DNA of 64,000 nt from Chloroflexota bacterium (GCA_020845495.1 JADLFM010000166.1:186001-250000); one strand, 5' to 3'; positions 18,469 through 27,282 are shown, counted from the first letter of the stretch. Program-made: numbers and translations. Notes: generated by a model from the sequence alone, not told the origin.

Positions 18469-20187
18469 TCACTCAGCCGACACGGACGATGGGCGCCACG
18501 CTTCGACGTGCAGTTCGGCGCTCACGTCGTCACGCCAGATGTTGGGTCGCACCCGGTGGAGCACGTCGACGGTCATCCCGACCTCCGGACCACATCCGCC
18601 CGCTCGGAACATGATCCCCTTGAGCGGCCGGCCCTTGCCCCAGAGCCGCAGCCGGACGTGTCCGTCGCCGACCACGCGTGCCTCGCGCACCACGACGCCG
18701 TTCGTTTCGAACAGCGGCTGCCGATTCCCCTCCCCGAACGGTTCCAGACGCGCGAGCAGGTCGAGCAGACCGGTCTCGATGCTCTCCGGCCGCAGCCGGC
18801 AATCCGCTTCGAGCGGGGCCGGTACGCATCGAGGCATGCTGGCGACAGCGGCGACGAACGCCTCACGGAAGCGATCGGCCTGCTGGGGCGTGGTGGTGAA
18901 GCCGGCCGCGCCAGCGTGTCCGCCAAAGGTCGTGAGCAGGTGTTGGCAGGCCCGCACTGCGCCAACCGTGTCGAAGCCGGGCACGCCTCGCACGGAACCT
19001 CGGCACAGCTCCGGGGTACGCTGAATCACCGCGACCGGCCTCGCCACCTCCTCGGCCAGTCGGGCAGCTAGCAGCCCGAGCAGGCCCGGTTCGTACGCCC
19101 CGGCCAGCACGAGCCCGGCTGGCAACGGCTCCCCCAGCGTCCGTAGCTCGGCGTGGGCGCGCTCCATCGCGTCGCTCAGTACTGCGCGTCGCCGCTCGTT
19201 CAGGACTTCGAGATCGTCGGCGAAGCGGCTGGCCTCGTCTGAGGTGGCGGCCGCGAGCAGGCGCTGGGCGAGAGTCGCGTCGGCAAGCCGTCCGGCCGCG
19301 TTGAGGCGAGGCGCGATCCGGAAGGCAATCGCCTCGGCGTCGATCCAGGGCCGAGTGAGTCGGGCACGCGCGGCCAGCGCGGCCAGACCCAGGCCTGGCT
19401 GCTCGTTCAGCACCCGCAACCCCTGGCGGACGATCGCTCGGTTCTCGCCGACAAGCGGCATGACGTCGGCGACCGTCCCGAGCATCGCCAGTTCGAACAG
19501 GTGCGCTTCGAGGTGGGTCCGCTCGCGGTCGGGGAGCCGCCTCGCGAGCAGCGCCCGAGCCAGCACGAGCGCCACGCCAGCCCCCGATAACTCCTTGAAC
19601 GGATACGGGCAGTCCGACCGACGGGGATTCACCACGGCGATCGCCTGGGGAAGGTCGGGCGGCACGTGGTGATGATCGGTGACGACCACGTCCAGCCCGA
19701 GTGCCACGGCCACCTGGATCTCGGCCACGGCGCTGACGCCGCAATCGACCGACACGATCAGTCCGACGCCGTCCGCCTGAAGCGCGCTGAGGACGTCCCG
19801 ATTGAGGCCGTAGCCGTCGCGCTCGCGGTGGGGGATGTACACGCTCGCGTTCGCGCCGACCTTCTGGAGCGCCAGCGCGAGCAGGGTCGAGCCGCTCAGG
19901 CCGTCGACGTCGTAATCGCCGTAGACCACGATCCGCTCGCCACAGGCAATCGCCGCCTCGATGCGCCGCACCGCCGCCCCGAGATCCGCCATCGCGTCGA
20001 GCTTCGGCGGGGCCGGAGCCGGCGGCGCGAGGAAGGCGTTGGCATCGGCCGGCGCCACGCCGCGATTGAGCAGCAGTTGGGCGAGCAGCGGCGAGTCGAG
20101 GCCGTACTCGTCGAGCACCGCCGCCGGCGCCCGCCGCCGTACGGACCACGCAGCGGCCGTCACCTCAGCCGACACGGTCATCGTCAT
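18469..20187 (-). CDS. recJ: Single-stranded-DNA-specific exonuclease RecJ
   Basis: 5'-3' single-strand DNA exonuclease used in recombination and mismatch or base-excision repair. It has 572 residues, with the DHH-family metal motifs VVYGDYDVDGLSG, VSVDCGVS and TDHHHVPPDLP, then the DHHA1 region ending near GGHAGAAGFT and the C-terminal OB fold. It starts ATG-ACG-ATG at 20187. This start region is tandemly duplicated just upstream, which creates a short overlapping frame. Together with dinG, mutS and mutL it makes the window rich in DNA repair genes. Confidence 0.95.
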   Translation of the reverse strand: MTMTVSAEVTAAAWSVRRRAPAAVLDEYGLDSPLLAQLLLNRGVAPADANAFLAPPAPAPPKLDAMADLGAAVRRIEAAIACGERIVVYGDYDVDGLSGSTLLALALQKVGANASVYIPHRERDGYGLNRDVLSALQADGVGLIVSVDCGVSAVAEIQVAVALGLDVVVTDHHHVPPDLPQAIAVVNPRRSDCPYPFKELSGAGVALVLARALLARRLPDRERTHLEAHLFELAMLGTVADVMPLVGENRAIVRQGLRVLNEQPGLGLAALAARARLTRPWIDAEAIAFRIAPRLNAAGRLADATLAQRLLAAATSDEASRFADDLEVLNERRRAVLSDAMERAHAELRTLGEPLPAGLVLAGAYEPGLLGLLAARLAEEVARPVAVIQRTPELCRGSVRGVPGFDTVGAVRACQHLLTTFGGHAGAAGFTTTPQQADRFREAFVAAVASMPRCVPAPLEADCRLRPESIETGLLDLLARLEPFGEGNRQPLFETNGVVVREARVVGDGHVRLRLWGKGRPLKGIMFRAGGCGPEVGMTVDVLHRVRPNIWRDDVSAELHVEAWRPSSVSAE

Positions 20188-20209
20188 CCAAAACGGTCAT
20201 CGTCATCCA
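20174..20209 (-). repeat. Tandem duplication of the recJ start region
   Basis: A 17-bp unit (on the minus strand TGGATGACGATGACCGT) occurs twice with a 19-bp period. One copy holds the recJ start codon. The other, 19 bp upstream, offers an out-of-frame ATG whose 13-codon frame ends within recJ. Confidence 0.9.
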
Positions 20210-20381
20210 TACATGATCCCCCTCCGCGGCGTGCGACGCCCAGACGTAGCCTGCCCACATCGGATGCCTCGATGCTTGACAGGCGGCAGGGAGCAGCCCT
20301 ACCCTCCATGTCGCGCGGCCGTGCAGCGTCGGCTGCCAACCTCCGACGTCGAGCTCCTCCTGTGGCCCGCCTCCTGACGTG

Positions 20382-20654
20382 ATGGATCCCTTTCTCGCGG
20401 AGATTCCGGTCTGGCTCGTCATCACGCCCCTTATTGGCGTGGTGAATGGTGCCTTGTTCTTCCTGGTGGTCGGCCGCCGGCCGAGCAGTCTGCCGCTCTA
20501 CCTTGCGCTCTCCGTGATCGCCGCCTCGGCCGTCCAGGCCCTGGGGCCAGTCGAAGCGGGTAGCCCGCCGTTCTCGCTTGGCGACGTCCAGCTCGTGGCC
20601 GCATCCCTCGGCGCCTGGGTGACGCTCGTCGTCACGCGCGTGGTAGGCAGATAA
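20382..20654 (+). CDS. Small integral membrane protein
   Basis: 90-residue hydrophobic protein with about three membrane segments (WLVITPLIGVVNGALFFLVVG, LYLALSVIAASAVQALG, VQLVAASLGAWVTLVVTRVV). A GTG lies one codon upstream of the chosen ATG. It belongs to no family I recognise. It is divergent from recJ and convergent with acpS, 20 bases away. The hydrophobic pattern and the exact fit between neighbours support a real gene, but the ribosome site is poor. Confidence 0.6.
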   Translation: MDPFLAEIPVWLVITPLIGVVNGALFFLVVGRRPSSLPLYLALSVIAASAVQALGPVEAGSPPFSLGDVQLVAASLGAWVTLVVTRVVGR

Positions 20655-20674
20655 CCCGCACGTCTCCTCGGACG

Positions 20675-21166
20675 TCACCGATCGCCCGCCCGACCATCGG
20701 CATGGCCGGGGCCAGGCGAGTCTGACCCCAGGCCCGACCGTCCAGCCGCGAGCGCCGCTGCCTCCAAGACCGCGCCGTCCCACGACACGGCTTCGCCGGC
20801 ACGCACCAGCACCACGACCGCAACGGCGTGTTGCTGGGCGTGGGACAGGCTGAGCGCGATCTGTCGGACTGCCTGCTCGCGGGCGATCTCGGCCGCCCGG
20901 CCCCACAGCCGAAGTCGCGGCTTGCTCCAGGCTGGCCGCACGACCTCGATCTCTCGGAGCGCTGGCTCGCGTGACCCGAGCGCCTTGATCGTCGCTTCTT
21001 TCGCGGCGAACCGCGCGGCCAGCGAGTCAGCCCGCCCACCGGCATCGGCCCATTCGCGCTCGGTGTAGACGCGCCGCCGGAAGCGGTCGCCGTAGCGTCG
21101 AGCCAGGTCGCCGATGCGGTCGATCTCGACGATGTCCACGCCCGCTTCGATCGCGTCCCACGGCAT
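20675..21166 (-). CDS. acpS: Holo-[acyl-carrier-protein] synthase
   Basis: Transfers the phosphopantetheine arm from CoA to acyl carrier protein. The core is clear: [31 protein letters not shown] (magnesium-binding Asp in GVDIVEI), then [15 protein letters not shown] and the final beta strands [18 protein letters not shown]-terminal extension of about 40 residues rich in Ala and Gly is unusual. The ATG at 21166 is chosen because the only good promoter (TGCTATACT) lies at 21241-21249, inside the longer frame that extends to 21316. The ribosome site is weak. Confidence 0.9.
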   Translation of the reverse strand: MPWDAIEAGVDIVEIDRIGDLARRYGDRFRRRVYTEREWADAGGRADSLAARFAAKEATIKALGSREPALREIEVVRPAWSKPRLRLWGRAAEIAREQAVRQIALSLSHAQQHAVAVVVLVRAGEAVSWDGAVLEAAALAAGRSGLGSDSPGPGHADGRAGDR

Positions 21167-21240
21167 GGCCTGTGGCACGGCCTGTGGTGGGTCCTGGCTC
21201 ACGTCCTGGGCGTCCAGCGAAGTCTGAGCACGACGCTGCC

Positions 21241-21249
21241 AGTATAGCA
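21241..21249 (-). promoter_or_regulatory. Extended -10 promoter of acpS
   Basis: TGCTATACT on the minus strand, the same extended -10 seen before the polyprenyl synthase and mutS. It predicts a start near 21234 and a leader of about 70 bases. Confidence 0.6.
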
Positions 21250-21332
21250 GCGCCGTCTCGGCTCCCGAGTTATGACTGATAATCAATGCACTCTCCGCGG
21301 ACTCACAGCTTTCCACAGGGGCCTGTTGGGCA

Positions 21333-21362
21333 TTGACCCTGAATCAATGAAAACGACATACT
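21333..21362 (+). promoter_or_regulatory. Promoter and possible operator of the XRE gene
   Basis: TTGACC (21333-21338), an 18-base spacer and CATACT (21357-21362). An ATTGA-N7-TCAAT inverted repeat (21332-21348) overlaps the -35, a typical place for autorepression by an XRE protein. The predicted start falls at or next to the ATG at 21371. Confidence 0.5.
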
Positions 21363-21370
21363 TCAAGTGT

Positions 21371-21769
21371 ATGGCGGCGGTCGGTCGGGCAGACGACGGG
21401 TTTGGCGCGTTATTGCGACGCCTCCGGGTGCGCGTCGGACTGTCCCAGAATCAGCTTGCGCGACGTGCAGGCGTCGACCCGGCCTATGTGAACCGGCTGG
21501 AGCGGGCCGCGCCCGGGTCGAGTAGCCTGCCGAGCCGCCGGGTGGTGCTGGGATTTGCCGAAGCCCTCGAGTTGGGGCCGGCTGATGGGGAGCGGCTGCT
21601 CGTGGCCGCCGGCCTCTGCCCTGAGACGATCCTTCGCCTCGGCGGCTGGGACCCGAGCCTGGGGTTGGTCGCCGGCGTCTTGAGCAACCCGGAGCTCACT
21701 GCGGACGATCTGGCCGAGTTCCGCGAGCTCTTGAGGATTGTCGCGAGCCGCTGGGGCGCAGCCAGCTAA
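21371..21769 (+). CDS. XRE-family helix-turn-helix transcriptional regulator
   Basis: A Cro/CI-type HTH is clear: LLRRLRVRVGLSQNQLARRAGVDPAYVNRLERAAPG, with recognition helix around DPAYVNRLER. A C-terminal region of about 70 residues has no known ligand-binding fold. The frame is open to 21272 and offers ATGs at 21347 and 21371. The last is chosen because a TTGACC/CATACT promoter would start the message at or beside it (a leaderless mRNA); the protein is then 132 residues. It is divergent from acpS in an unusually AT-rich gap. Its targets are unknown, autoregulation is plausible. Confidence 0.82.
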   Translation: MAAVGRADDGFGALLRRLRVRVGLSQNQLARRAGVDPAYVNRLERAAPGSSSLPSRRVVLGFAEALELGPADGERLLVAAGLCPETILRLGGWDPSLGLVAGVLSNPELTADDLAEFRELLRIVASRWGAAS

Positions 21770-21972
21770 GGCGTCGCAGCGGACGCAGGTACCCACGCCG
21801 CCGGCTCCGGAGCGGCCCCCTCACTCCCCGCCAGCAGAACCTACGATAATTGCGACCGCTGCTCCGTATAACTCGTTCCCGGAGTGGTGGATCGGGCCTG
21901 CCGCGGCCCGAGCACCACGACCCGAGCGCCATCGTGGCAGTCGGATAGGCGGGTGGAGAGCGAGGGAAACGG

Positions 21973-22746
21973 GTGGCTGATGTTCTTGGGCGGTTCGAGC
22001 GGATGCTGTCAGGTGTCGTCGAGGGCGGGGCCCGAGGAGTGTTTCGCGTCCGGCTCCAGCCAATCGAGCTTGCCAAGGCCGCGACCCACGCCATGCAAGA
22101 ACGACAGGTCATTGGGCCAGAGGGCCGAGAAGTCCCGAACGGTTATCGGCTCCGACTGCACCCGGAGGACTTCGCCGTGTTCGCCCCGTACCGCCGCAGC
22201 CTCGAATCCAAGATCGCCCGTTACCTCGCCCAGTACGCTGAGGATCGGGGGTTGCACCCGGTCGCGGACTGGACCGTCGAGCTTGCCAGCGACGAGCACG
22301 TGCGGCGACGTCAGGTGAAGGTCGATGCGGCGATGACCGACGTCGACGCACCGTTGACCGGGGAGGTGGTCCCGCTCGCCGCCGGCGGCACCATGCTGCT
22401 GCCTGCCGTCATCCGGGCGCGCGGCACGCCATCGACGGGCGATGTCCGGTTGATTGCCACCCTCGAAGATGGGCGATCGGTCGGGCTGGACCAGCCGGAG
22501 ACGGCCATCGGGCGGGCCCTGGACAACGACCTTGTGGTCGCGGACGGTCGGGTCTCGCGCTACCATGCGCAGATTCGCAGGGAACCGCGGGGCTACGTGG
22601 TGCGCGACCTCGGCAGCACCAATGGTACGTCCGTTGCAGGACAGCGAGTGACGGAAGAGTGCCTCGTCGATGGCGACGACGTGAGCCTGGGCGGCTACCG
22701 TCTGTCGGTCCGTTTCGTGCCAGCGCATGGCGACGGGACCGGATGA
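21973..22746 (+). CDS. fhaA: FhaA-like protein (DUF3662 + FHA domain)
   Basis: 257 residues. The N-terminal DUF3662/FhaA domain (about 1-120: RFERMLSGVVEGGARGVFRVRLQPIELAKAATHAM, PNGYRLRLHPEDFAVF) is joined to a C-terminal FHA phosphothreonine-binding domain (about 165-250: TAIGRALDNDLVVADGRVSRYHAQIRR, LGSTNGT). In mycobacteria this protein links Ser/Thr kinase signalling to peptidoglycan synthesis. GTG start at 21973 after CGAGGGA. The genes that follow (fhaB, rodA, pbpA) are the same set as in Actinobacteria, but no kinase or phosphatase gene is present here. Confidence 0.93.
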   Translation: MADVLGRFERMLSGVVEGGARGVFRVRLQPIELAKAATHAMQERQVIGPEGREVPNGYRLRLHPEDFAVFAPYRRSLESKIARYLAQYAEDRGLHPVADWTVELASDEHVRRRQVKVDAAMTDVDAPLTGEVVPLAAGGTMLLPAVIRARGTPSTGDVRLIATLEDGRSVGLDQPETAIGRALDNDLVVADGRVSRYHAQIRREPRGYVVRDLGSTNGTSVAGQRVTEECLVDGDDVSLGGYRLSVRFVPAHGDGTG

Positions 22747-22844
22747 CCGATCTGCCCCAGCCCTTACTCGTTGGGAACACGCGAGTGGGCACGATCGAGC
22801 CTGGCTATCCGGCAGGCTGGCATGCGGCCTCGGCCGTGCCCTGA
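22743..22844 (+). CDS. Possible 33-codon ORF between fhaA and fhaB
   Basis: ATG overlaps the fhaA stop (ATGA), the coupling pattern used elsewhere in the window, and the frame (MTDLPQPLLVGNTRV...) runs 33 codons. No family is recognised. It stands in a 299-base gap before the fhaB ATG that otherwise shows nothing. It may be a small coupled gene, or a relic; base composition cannot decide. Confidence 0.25.
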   Translation: MTDLPQPLLVGNTRVGTIEPGYPAGWHAASAVP

Positions 22845-23045
22845 CACTCAGCCCGGTGGCGGCCGTCATCGTGGCCACCGGCGCAGCGGCCATCATGAGT
22901 CAGGTATCACTACCACGCAGCGTTCACAGCTAAGATCCGAGAGTCCGCCTACGAGCCGGAGATGCCCGGGCTGGCGGACCTCGCAGCCTGAACGCGCGCT
23001 TGCCTGGATGTGGTCGTCAGGATCGGAGCCGTCGCCTCAGCACCC

Positions 23046-23492
23046 ATGTTCGAGCTAACTGCCGAGGCGACGATCCTCATCCTCAGGCTGGCGCTGGTGG
23101 CGCTCTTGTACCTGTTCTTCGTGCTCGCGATCGTCGCGATGCGCCGCGAGGTGCGCGCCGTGGCGGCCAGCGCGGACGTCCGTCGACGAGCCGTCGAGCC
23201 TCGGCTGATCGTGCTGGAGCCGGGCGGTACCAGCCTGACTCCCGGCGAGTCGCTGGTACTCCGTCCGCTCACCAGGCTCGGCCGCTCTGGACAGAACACA
23301 ATCGTGCTCGACGACGCCTTCATCTCGTCCGAGCACGCCGTGATCGCCCACCATGATGGTGGCTGGTGGCTTCAGGATCAGGGCAGTACGAACGGGACCG
23401 TCGTCAACGATCGCCCGATCCGTGGCGAGGTCAGCCTTGCGCCCGGCGACGTCATCGCGCTCGGAGACATTCGCCTGAAGGTTGCCTCGTGA
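23046..23492 (+). CDS. fhaB: FhaB-like membrane-anchored FHA protein
   Basis: 148 residues from the ATG at 23046 (12 more if the GTG at 23010 is used). One N-terminal membrane helix (ATILILRLALVALLYLFFVLAIVAM) is followed by a basic linker and an FHA domain (RLGRSGQNTIVLDDAFISSEHAVI, DQGSTNGTVVN). In Actinobacteria FhaB (FipA) recruits division and wall enzymes in a phosphothreonine-dependent way. The stop codon overlaps the rodA GTG (GTGA), so expression is coupled with the elongation enzymes. Confidence 0.92.
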   Translation: MFELTAEATILILRLALVALLYLFFVLAIVAMRREVRAVAASADVRRRAVEPRLIVLEPGGTSLTPGESLVLRPLTRLGRSGQNTIVLDDAFISSEHAVIAHHDGGWWLQDQGSTNGTVVNDRPIRGEVSLAPGDVIALGDIRLKVAS

Positions 23493-24784
23493 CACGCTCA
23501 GGCCGAATCCGTGCCCGCTGGACCGAATTGATCCTGTTGGCGTTCCCAGCTCTGATCCTCTGGATCGGGCTGCTCTTGCTCGCCGACGTCCACGCCGAAG
23601 CGCTGGATGCGCGCGATCTAGCCTTCGGCGGCGCGTTCACGGCCGTGCTGCTCGCCGGACACGTCTGGCTCACGCTGCGCTGGCCAGCCGCCGACCAGAT
23701 CCTGCTGCCGATCGTCGCGACCCTGTGTGCTCTCAGCATCGTCATGATGTCGCGGCTCGTCCCCGAACTCGCGCTTCGGCAAGCCCTCTGGGTCGCCGTG
23801 GGCTTCGCGGTCCTGCTCGCGACCCTCACCCTGCTCCCGACGGTCGACTGGCTGCGACGGTACCGTTACACCTGGGCGGCCCTCGGGCTGACGCTGGTGC
23901 TCTCAACCTTCGCCTTCGGGGTCGATCCGAACGGCAGCGGCGCGCGCCTCTGGCTGGGGGCCGGCGGCATCCTCTTCCAACCCTCTGAGATCCTGAAAGT
24001 GTTGCTGGTGGTGTTCTTCGCCTCCTACCTCGACGACTACCGCGAGCTTCTGGCACTCGGCGGACCGCGCCTTGGACCGGTCACCCTGCCGCCCGTGCCG
24101 TACCTGACCCCGATGCTGCTGATGCTGGCCGGCTCGCTACTCGTCGTGGTCCTACAGCGCGACCTCGGAGCGGCGCTGCTCTTCTTCGGGGTCTTCCTGG
24201 CGATGCTCTATGCCGGCAGCGGCAGGCTAGTCTACGTGGCGGGTGGGCTGGCCGTGTTCGCGGCCGGCTCGGCCCTGTTGTATAGGCTGTTCAGTATCGT
24301 GCAACTTCGGGTTGACGTCTGGCTCGACCCCTGGAGCCGCGCCACGGCCTCTGGCTATCAACTGGTGCAGGCGTTGACCGCGCTGGCGGCTGGCGGTATC
24401 TTCGGCACTGGCCTGGGCTTCGGTTTTCCGGAGTACGTGCCGGCCGTCCATACCGACTTCGTCATCGTGGCCGTCGGCGAGGAACTTGGCCTCGCCGGCT
24501 CGCTGGCCGTCATCATCCTCTACGCCCTGCTGATCCAGCGCGGCTTCACGATCGCCCTCCGGACGCACGACACCTTCGCCGCGTTGCTCGCGGCCGGCCT
24601 GACCTCGGCGGTCGCGGTACAGGCATTGGTGATCCTCGGTGGCACCTTGAAGCTGATGCCGCTCACCGGCGTCACGCTGCCGCTCTTGAGCTACGGCGGA
24701 TCGTCGATCCTGGCAAACTTCGTCGCCATCGCCCTCCTGATGGCCATCTCGGCCGAGACAGGACGAGTCAACTGTGCGCGCTAA
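23489..24784 (+). CDS. rodA: RodA/FtsW-type peptidoglycan glycosyltransferase
   Basis: SEDS-family polymerase of lipid II with about 10-12 membrane helices, 431 residues. Family blocks are NGSGARLWLGAGGILFQPSEILKVLLVVFFASYL (the FQPSE motif), QRDLGAALLFFGVFLAMLY, TDFVIVAVGEELGLAG, and LPLLSYGGSSILANFVAIALLM near the end. The GTG start overlaps the fhaB stop. The adjacent transpeptidase gene overlaps by 11 bases, the usual SEDS/class-B-PBP pair that builds the side wall. A rod-shaped cell is implied. Confidence 0.95.
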   Translation: MTRSGRIRARWTELILLAFPALILWIGLLLLADVHAEALDARDLAFGGAFTAVLLAGHVWLTLRWPAADQILLPIVATLCALSIVMMSRLVPELALRQALWVAVGFAVLLATLTLLPTVDWLRRYRYTWAALGLTLVLSTFAFGVDPNGSGARLWLGAGGILFQPSEILKVLLVVFFASYLDDYRELLALGGPRLGPVTLPPVPYLTPMLLMLAGSLLVVVLQRDLGAALLFFGVFLAMLYAGSGRLVYVAGGLAVFAAGSALLYRLFSIVQLRVDVWLDPWSRATASGYQLVQALTALAAGGIFGTGLGFGFPEYVPAVHTDFVIVAVGEELGLAGSLAVIILYALLIQRGFTIALRTHDTFAALLAAGLTSAVAVQALVILGGTLKLMPLTGVTLPLLSYGGSSILANFVAIALLMAISAETGRVNCAR

Positions 24785-26261
24785 CCTGCAACGACTGCAC
24801 GCTGTCCTGCTCGTGGGGTTCGCCATCGTGGCGCTGGCACTGGGGTACTGGCAGATGTTCCGCCAGAATGAGGTGCTCGCCCGTTCCACCAACCCGCGCC
24901 TGGCCGAAGCCGAGCGGCGCGTCGTGCGCGGCAAGATCCTCGACCGCAACGGCACCGTCCTGGCCCAGAGCGTCCTGGCCGGCGACGCGGTTGAACGCCA
25001 GTACGCCGGAGCCTGGGTCGCCAACGTCGTCGGCTACCACAGCCTGCGCTACGGCGATGGCGGCATCGAGGCGCGCTACGACGACTACCTGCGTGGCAGC
25101 CGTTCGGCTGACCCGTTCGACCGCCTGACCTCCACTCTCCTGCACCGCCCGACCGTCGGCTCGGACGTGGTGCTGACGATCGACGCGCGTATCCAGCAGG
25201 CAGCCACCGAGGCATTGGGAGCTAGTCCCGGTGCGATCGTCGCCCTCGATCCGAGAACCGGTGCCGTGCTTGCGCTCGCCAGCACCCCCACCTTCGACCC
25301 CAACAGCCTGGACGACGACTGGCCGCGGCTCGCCCAGAGCGCCGGCCAGCCGCTCTTCAACCGGGCGACCCAGTCAGCATACACACCTGGCTCGACCTTC
25401 AAGCTGATCACCGCGGCTGCTGCCATCGATCTGAACCTCGTCGATGTGAACGCGACGTACCGCTGTACTACGCCGATTGGCATCGGCCAGTTGACGATCG
25501 ATTGCCGCAATCACTCACAACTCCCGAGCGTCACGTACCGAGAGGCGTTCGCCTGGTCCTGCAACCGGACGTTCGGGCTGACCGGGCTGGAGCTTGGCAC
25601 GTCGAAACTGGTGCTCGGCGACGACCAGCCCTCGCCCCCAACCTGGGAAGGCCGCGTCGTGCAAAGCGCCGCTCGCCTGGAGGAATACTCGCAGCGCTTC
25701 CAGTTCGGACGGCAGATCCCATTCGATCTGCCCGTCCGCGTCAGCCAGGTGAAGGGGCCTGGCGAATGGTATCCGTCGCTGTTAGCCCAGACCGGCTTCG
25801 GCCAGGGCGAAATCGAGGCCACGCCCCTGCTGATGGCCCTGGCTGCCGCGACCGTCGCGAATGGCGGCGTCGTACCCGCGCCCTACCTCGTAACCGAGGT
25901 CCGGGCACCAACCGGTGCAGTGGCGACCATCAATGCGGGTGGCGGCTCGCTGGGGCGCGCCACGCAGCCGGCGACGGCCGCGACGCTGAATGAGATGATG
26001 GTGCTCAGCGTCGACACCGCCTACGCCCACCCGGCAGCGATCCCTGGCATCAAGGTCGGCGGCAAGACCGGCACGGCCGAGGCTGGCCCGGCCGGGGCCA
26101 CGCCGCACTCGTGGTTCATCGGCTACGCCCCGGCTGATAACCCGCGCGTGGCCGTGGCCGTCATCATGGAGCACAGGGGCTCCGGCACCGACTTCGCCAC
26201 GCCGGCAGGCCAGATCGTCATGCGGCGGGCGCTCGAGGTCTACAGGCCGGCCGACCGCTGA
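24774..26261 (+). CDS. pbpA: Class B penicillin-binding protein (PbpA/FtsI-like transpeptidase)
   Basis: Peptidoglycan transpeptidase that pairs with the upstream SEDS protein. 495 residues: one N-terminal membrane anchor (LLVGFAIVALALGYWQMF), a small pedestal region, then the transpeptidase domain with the active-site serine in YTPGSTFKLI, SCN as the SxN motif (FAWSCNRTFG) and KTG in GGKTGTAE. The GTG start overlaps the end of rodA. In Mycobacterium the equivalent operon continues with pknA and pknB; here transcription appears to end and rplY follows with its own promoter. Confidence 0.95.
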   Translation: MRANLQRLHAVLLVGFAIVALALGYWQMFRQNEVLARSTNPRLAEAERRVVRGKILDRNGTVLAQSVLAGDAVERQYAGAWVANVVGYHSLRYGDGGIEARYDDYLRGSRSADPFDRLTSTLLHRPTVGSDVVLTIDARIQQAATEALGASPGAIVALDPRTGAVLALASTPTFDPNSLDDDWPRLAQSAGQPLFNRATQSAYTPGSTFKLITAAAAIDLNLVDVNATYRCTTPIGIGQLTIDCRNHSQLPSVTYREAFAWSCNRTFGLTGLELGTSKLVLGDDQPSPPTWEGRVVQSAARLEEYSQRFQFGRQIPFDLPVRVSQVKGPGEWYPSLLAQTGFGQGEIEATPLLMALAAATVANGGVVPAPYLVTEVRAPTGAVATINAGGGSLGRATQPATAATLNEMMVLSVDTAYAHPAAIPGIKVGGKTGTAEAGPAGATPHSWFIGYAPADNPRVAVAVIMEHRGSGTDFATPAGQIVMRRALEVYRPADR

Positions 26262-26447
26262 TCGACGACGGCCGTCTTGCTCGGGCGCTTACGGACCGAT
26301 CCCTCGGGCGGTCAATCGCCGCTTGCGCGGTCTGGGCACCTGGTTGCGCGCGACTGAACCAGGCCGTAGAGGCTCGTCTGGGGTCGCTCTGTGGGGCGCC
26401 TTTCGCAATCTCCGAGAACCGTCCTGGCGTGATTGACACGCGAGCGT

Positions 26448-26476
26448 TTGCCGTGCTCGTGAGCAGTCGGTATACT
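26448..26476 (+). promoter_or_regulatory. Promoter of rplY
   Basis: TTGCCG (26448-26453), a 17-base spacer and TATACT (26471-26476). The predicted start near 26483 gives a 33-base leader with an AGGAGA ribosome site before the ATG. Confidence 0.7.
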
Positions 26477-26515
26477 CATTGCTTTGGGCGCCGCTCGGCG
26501 CCACCAGGAGAGACT

Positions 26516-27145
26516 ATGGCCAACTTCGATCTTCGCGCCGAGCCGCGCTCCGTCCTCGGGAAGAAGGTGCGCTTCCTTCGGCGTCAGGGCATCGTCCCCG
26601 CGAACGTTTACGGTCACGATGCATCGACGGCAATCCAGGTTGCCGCGCGGGACCTGGAGCACACGATTCGTCGCGCCGGCCGAACCCAGCTCATCTCGCT
26701 CGCGATTGACGGCGAGACGACCACGGTGCTGCTCAAAGAGTGGCAGCGCCACCCCTTCCGCGACGATCTCCTCCATGCCGATTTCTATCGCGTGGCGATG
26801 ACCGAGCGGCTACGGGTCGATATCCCCGTTCGGCTGAGCGGCGATGCGCCGGCTGTCAGGCTGCATGGCGGCACGTTGTTGCAGTCGGCAACGGCGCTCA
26901 CGGTCGAGTGCTTGCCGGGAGACTTGCCCGATTCGATCGAGGTCGACGTCAGCGGCCTGGACGCGATCGACGCATCGATCTACGTGCGCGATCTCCAGGC
27001 GCCGACCAATGGAAGCTTCATCACGGATGGCGGCGAGCTCGTCGTCAAGGTGCTCGCGCCGACCGTCGAAGAGGTCGTAGAGCCGGCGGCCGAGGCGCCA
27101 GCGGCTCCAGCAGCGGCTGGTGAGGGCGGCGAGGAAGCCAGATAG
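26516..27145 (+). CDS. rplY: Ribosomal protein bL25 (CTC/TL5 type)
   Basis: 5S rRNA-binding protein of the large subunit, long (CTC) form with 209 residues. The L25 domain is at about 1-92 (LRAEPRSVLGKKVRFLRRQGIVPANVYGH) and the TL5 C-terminal beta domain at about 100-185 (VDIPVRLSGDAPAV, DLPDSIEVDVSGLD, DGGELVVKVLAP). It ends in an Ala/Glu-rich tail. The ATG at 26516 follows CAGGAGAG. A strong terminator hairpin lies 56 bases after the stop, shared with the convergent aspS. Confidence 0.96.
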   Translation: MANFDLRAEPRSVLGKKVRFLRRQGIVPANVYGHDASTAIQVAARDLEHTIRRAGRTQLISLAIDGETTTVLLKEWQRHPFRDDLLHADFYRVAMTERLRVDIPVRLSGDAPAVRLHGGTLLQSATALTVECLPGDLPDSIEVDVSGLDAIDASIYVRDLQAPTNGSFITDGGELVVKVLAPTVEEVVEPAAEAPAAPAAAGEGGEEAR

Positions 27146-27200
27146 CAGGGCTCCGCCCTGGTCCGGCGAGCGCGAGCTACCAGTATCGAACGCTAGAACG

Positions 27201-27232
27201 ACGCGCCCCGAGCATGTTTGCTCGGGGCGCGT
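27201..27232. terminator. Bidirectional terminator between rplY and aspS
   Basis: Perfect 14-bp GC-rich stem (ACGCGCCCCGAGCA and its complement) with a TGTT loop, midway between the ends of two convergent genes. Confidence 0.8.
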
Positions 27233-27282
27233 TCACATCTCGGCGACGGTCGGCTACGGCCTGGAGTCGGCTGTAGCCTGAG

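Noticed and set aside
26433..26438. TTGACA as the -35 of rplY
   Set aside because: It stands 32 bases from the TATACT box; TTGCCG at 26448 has the correct 17-base spacing.
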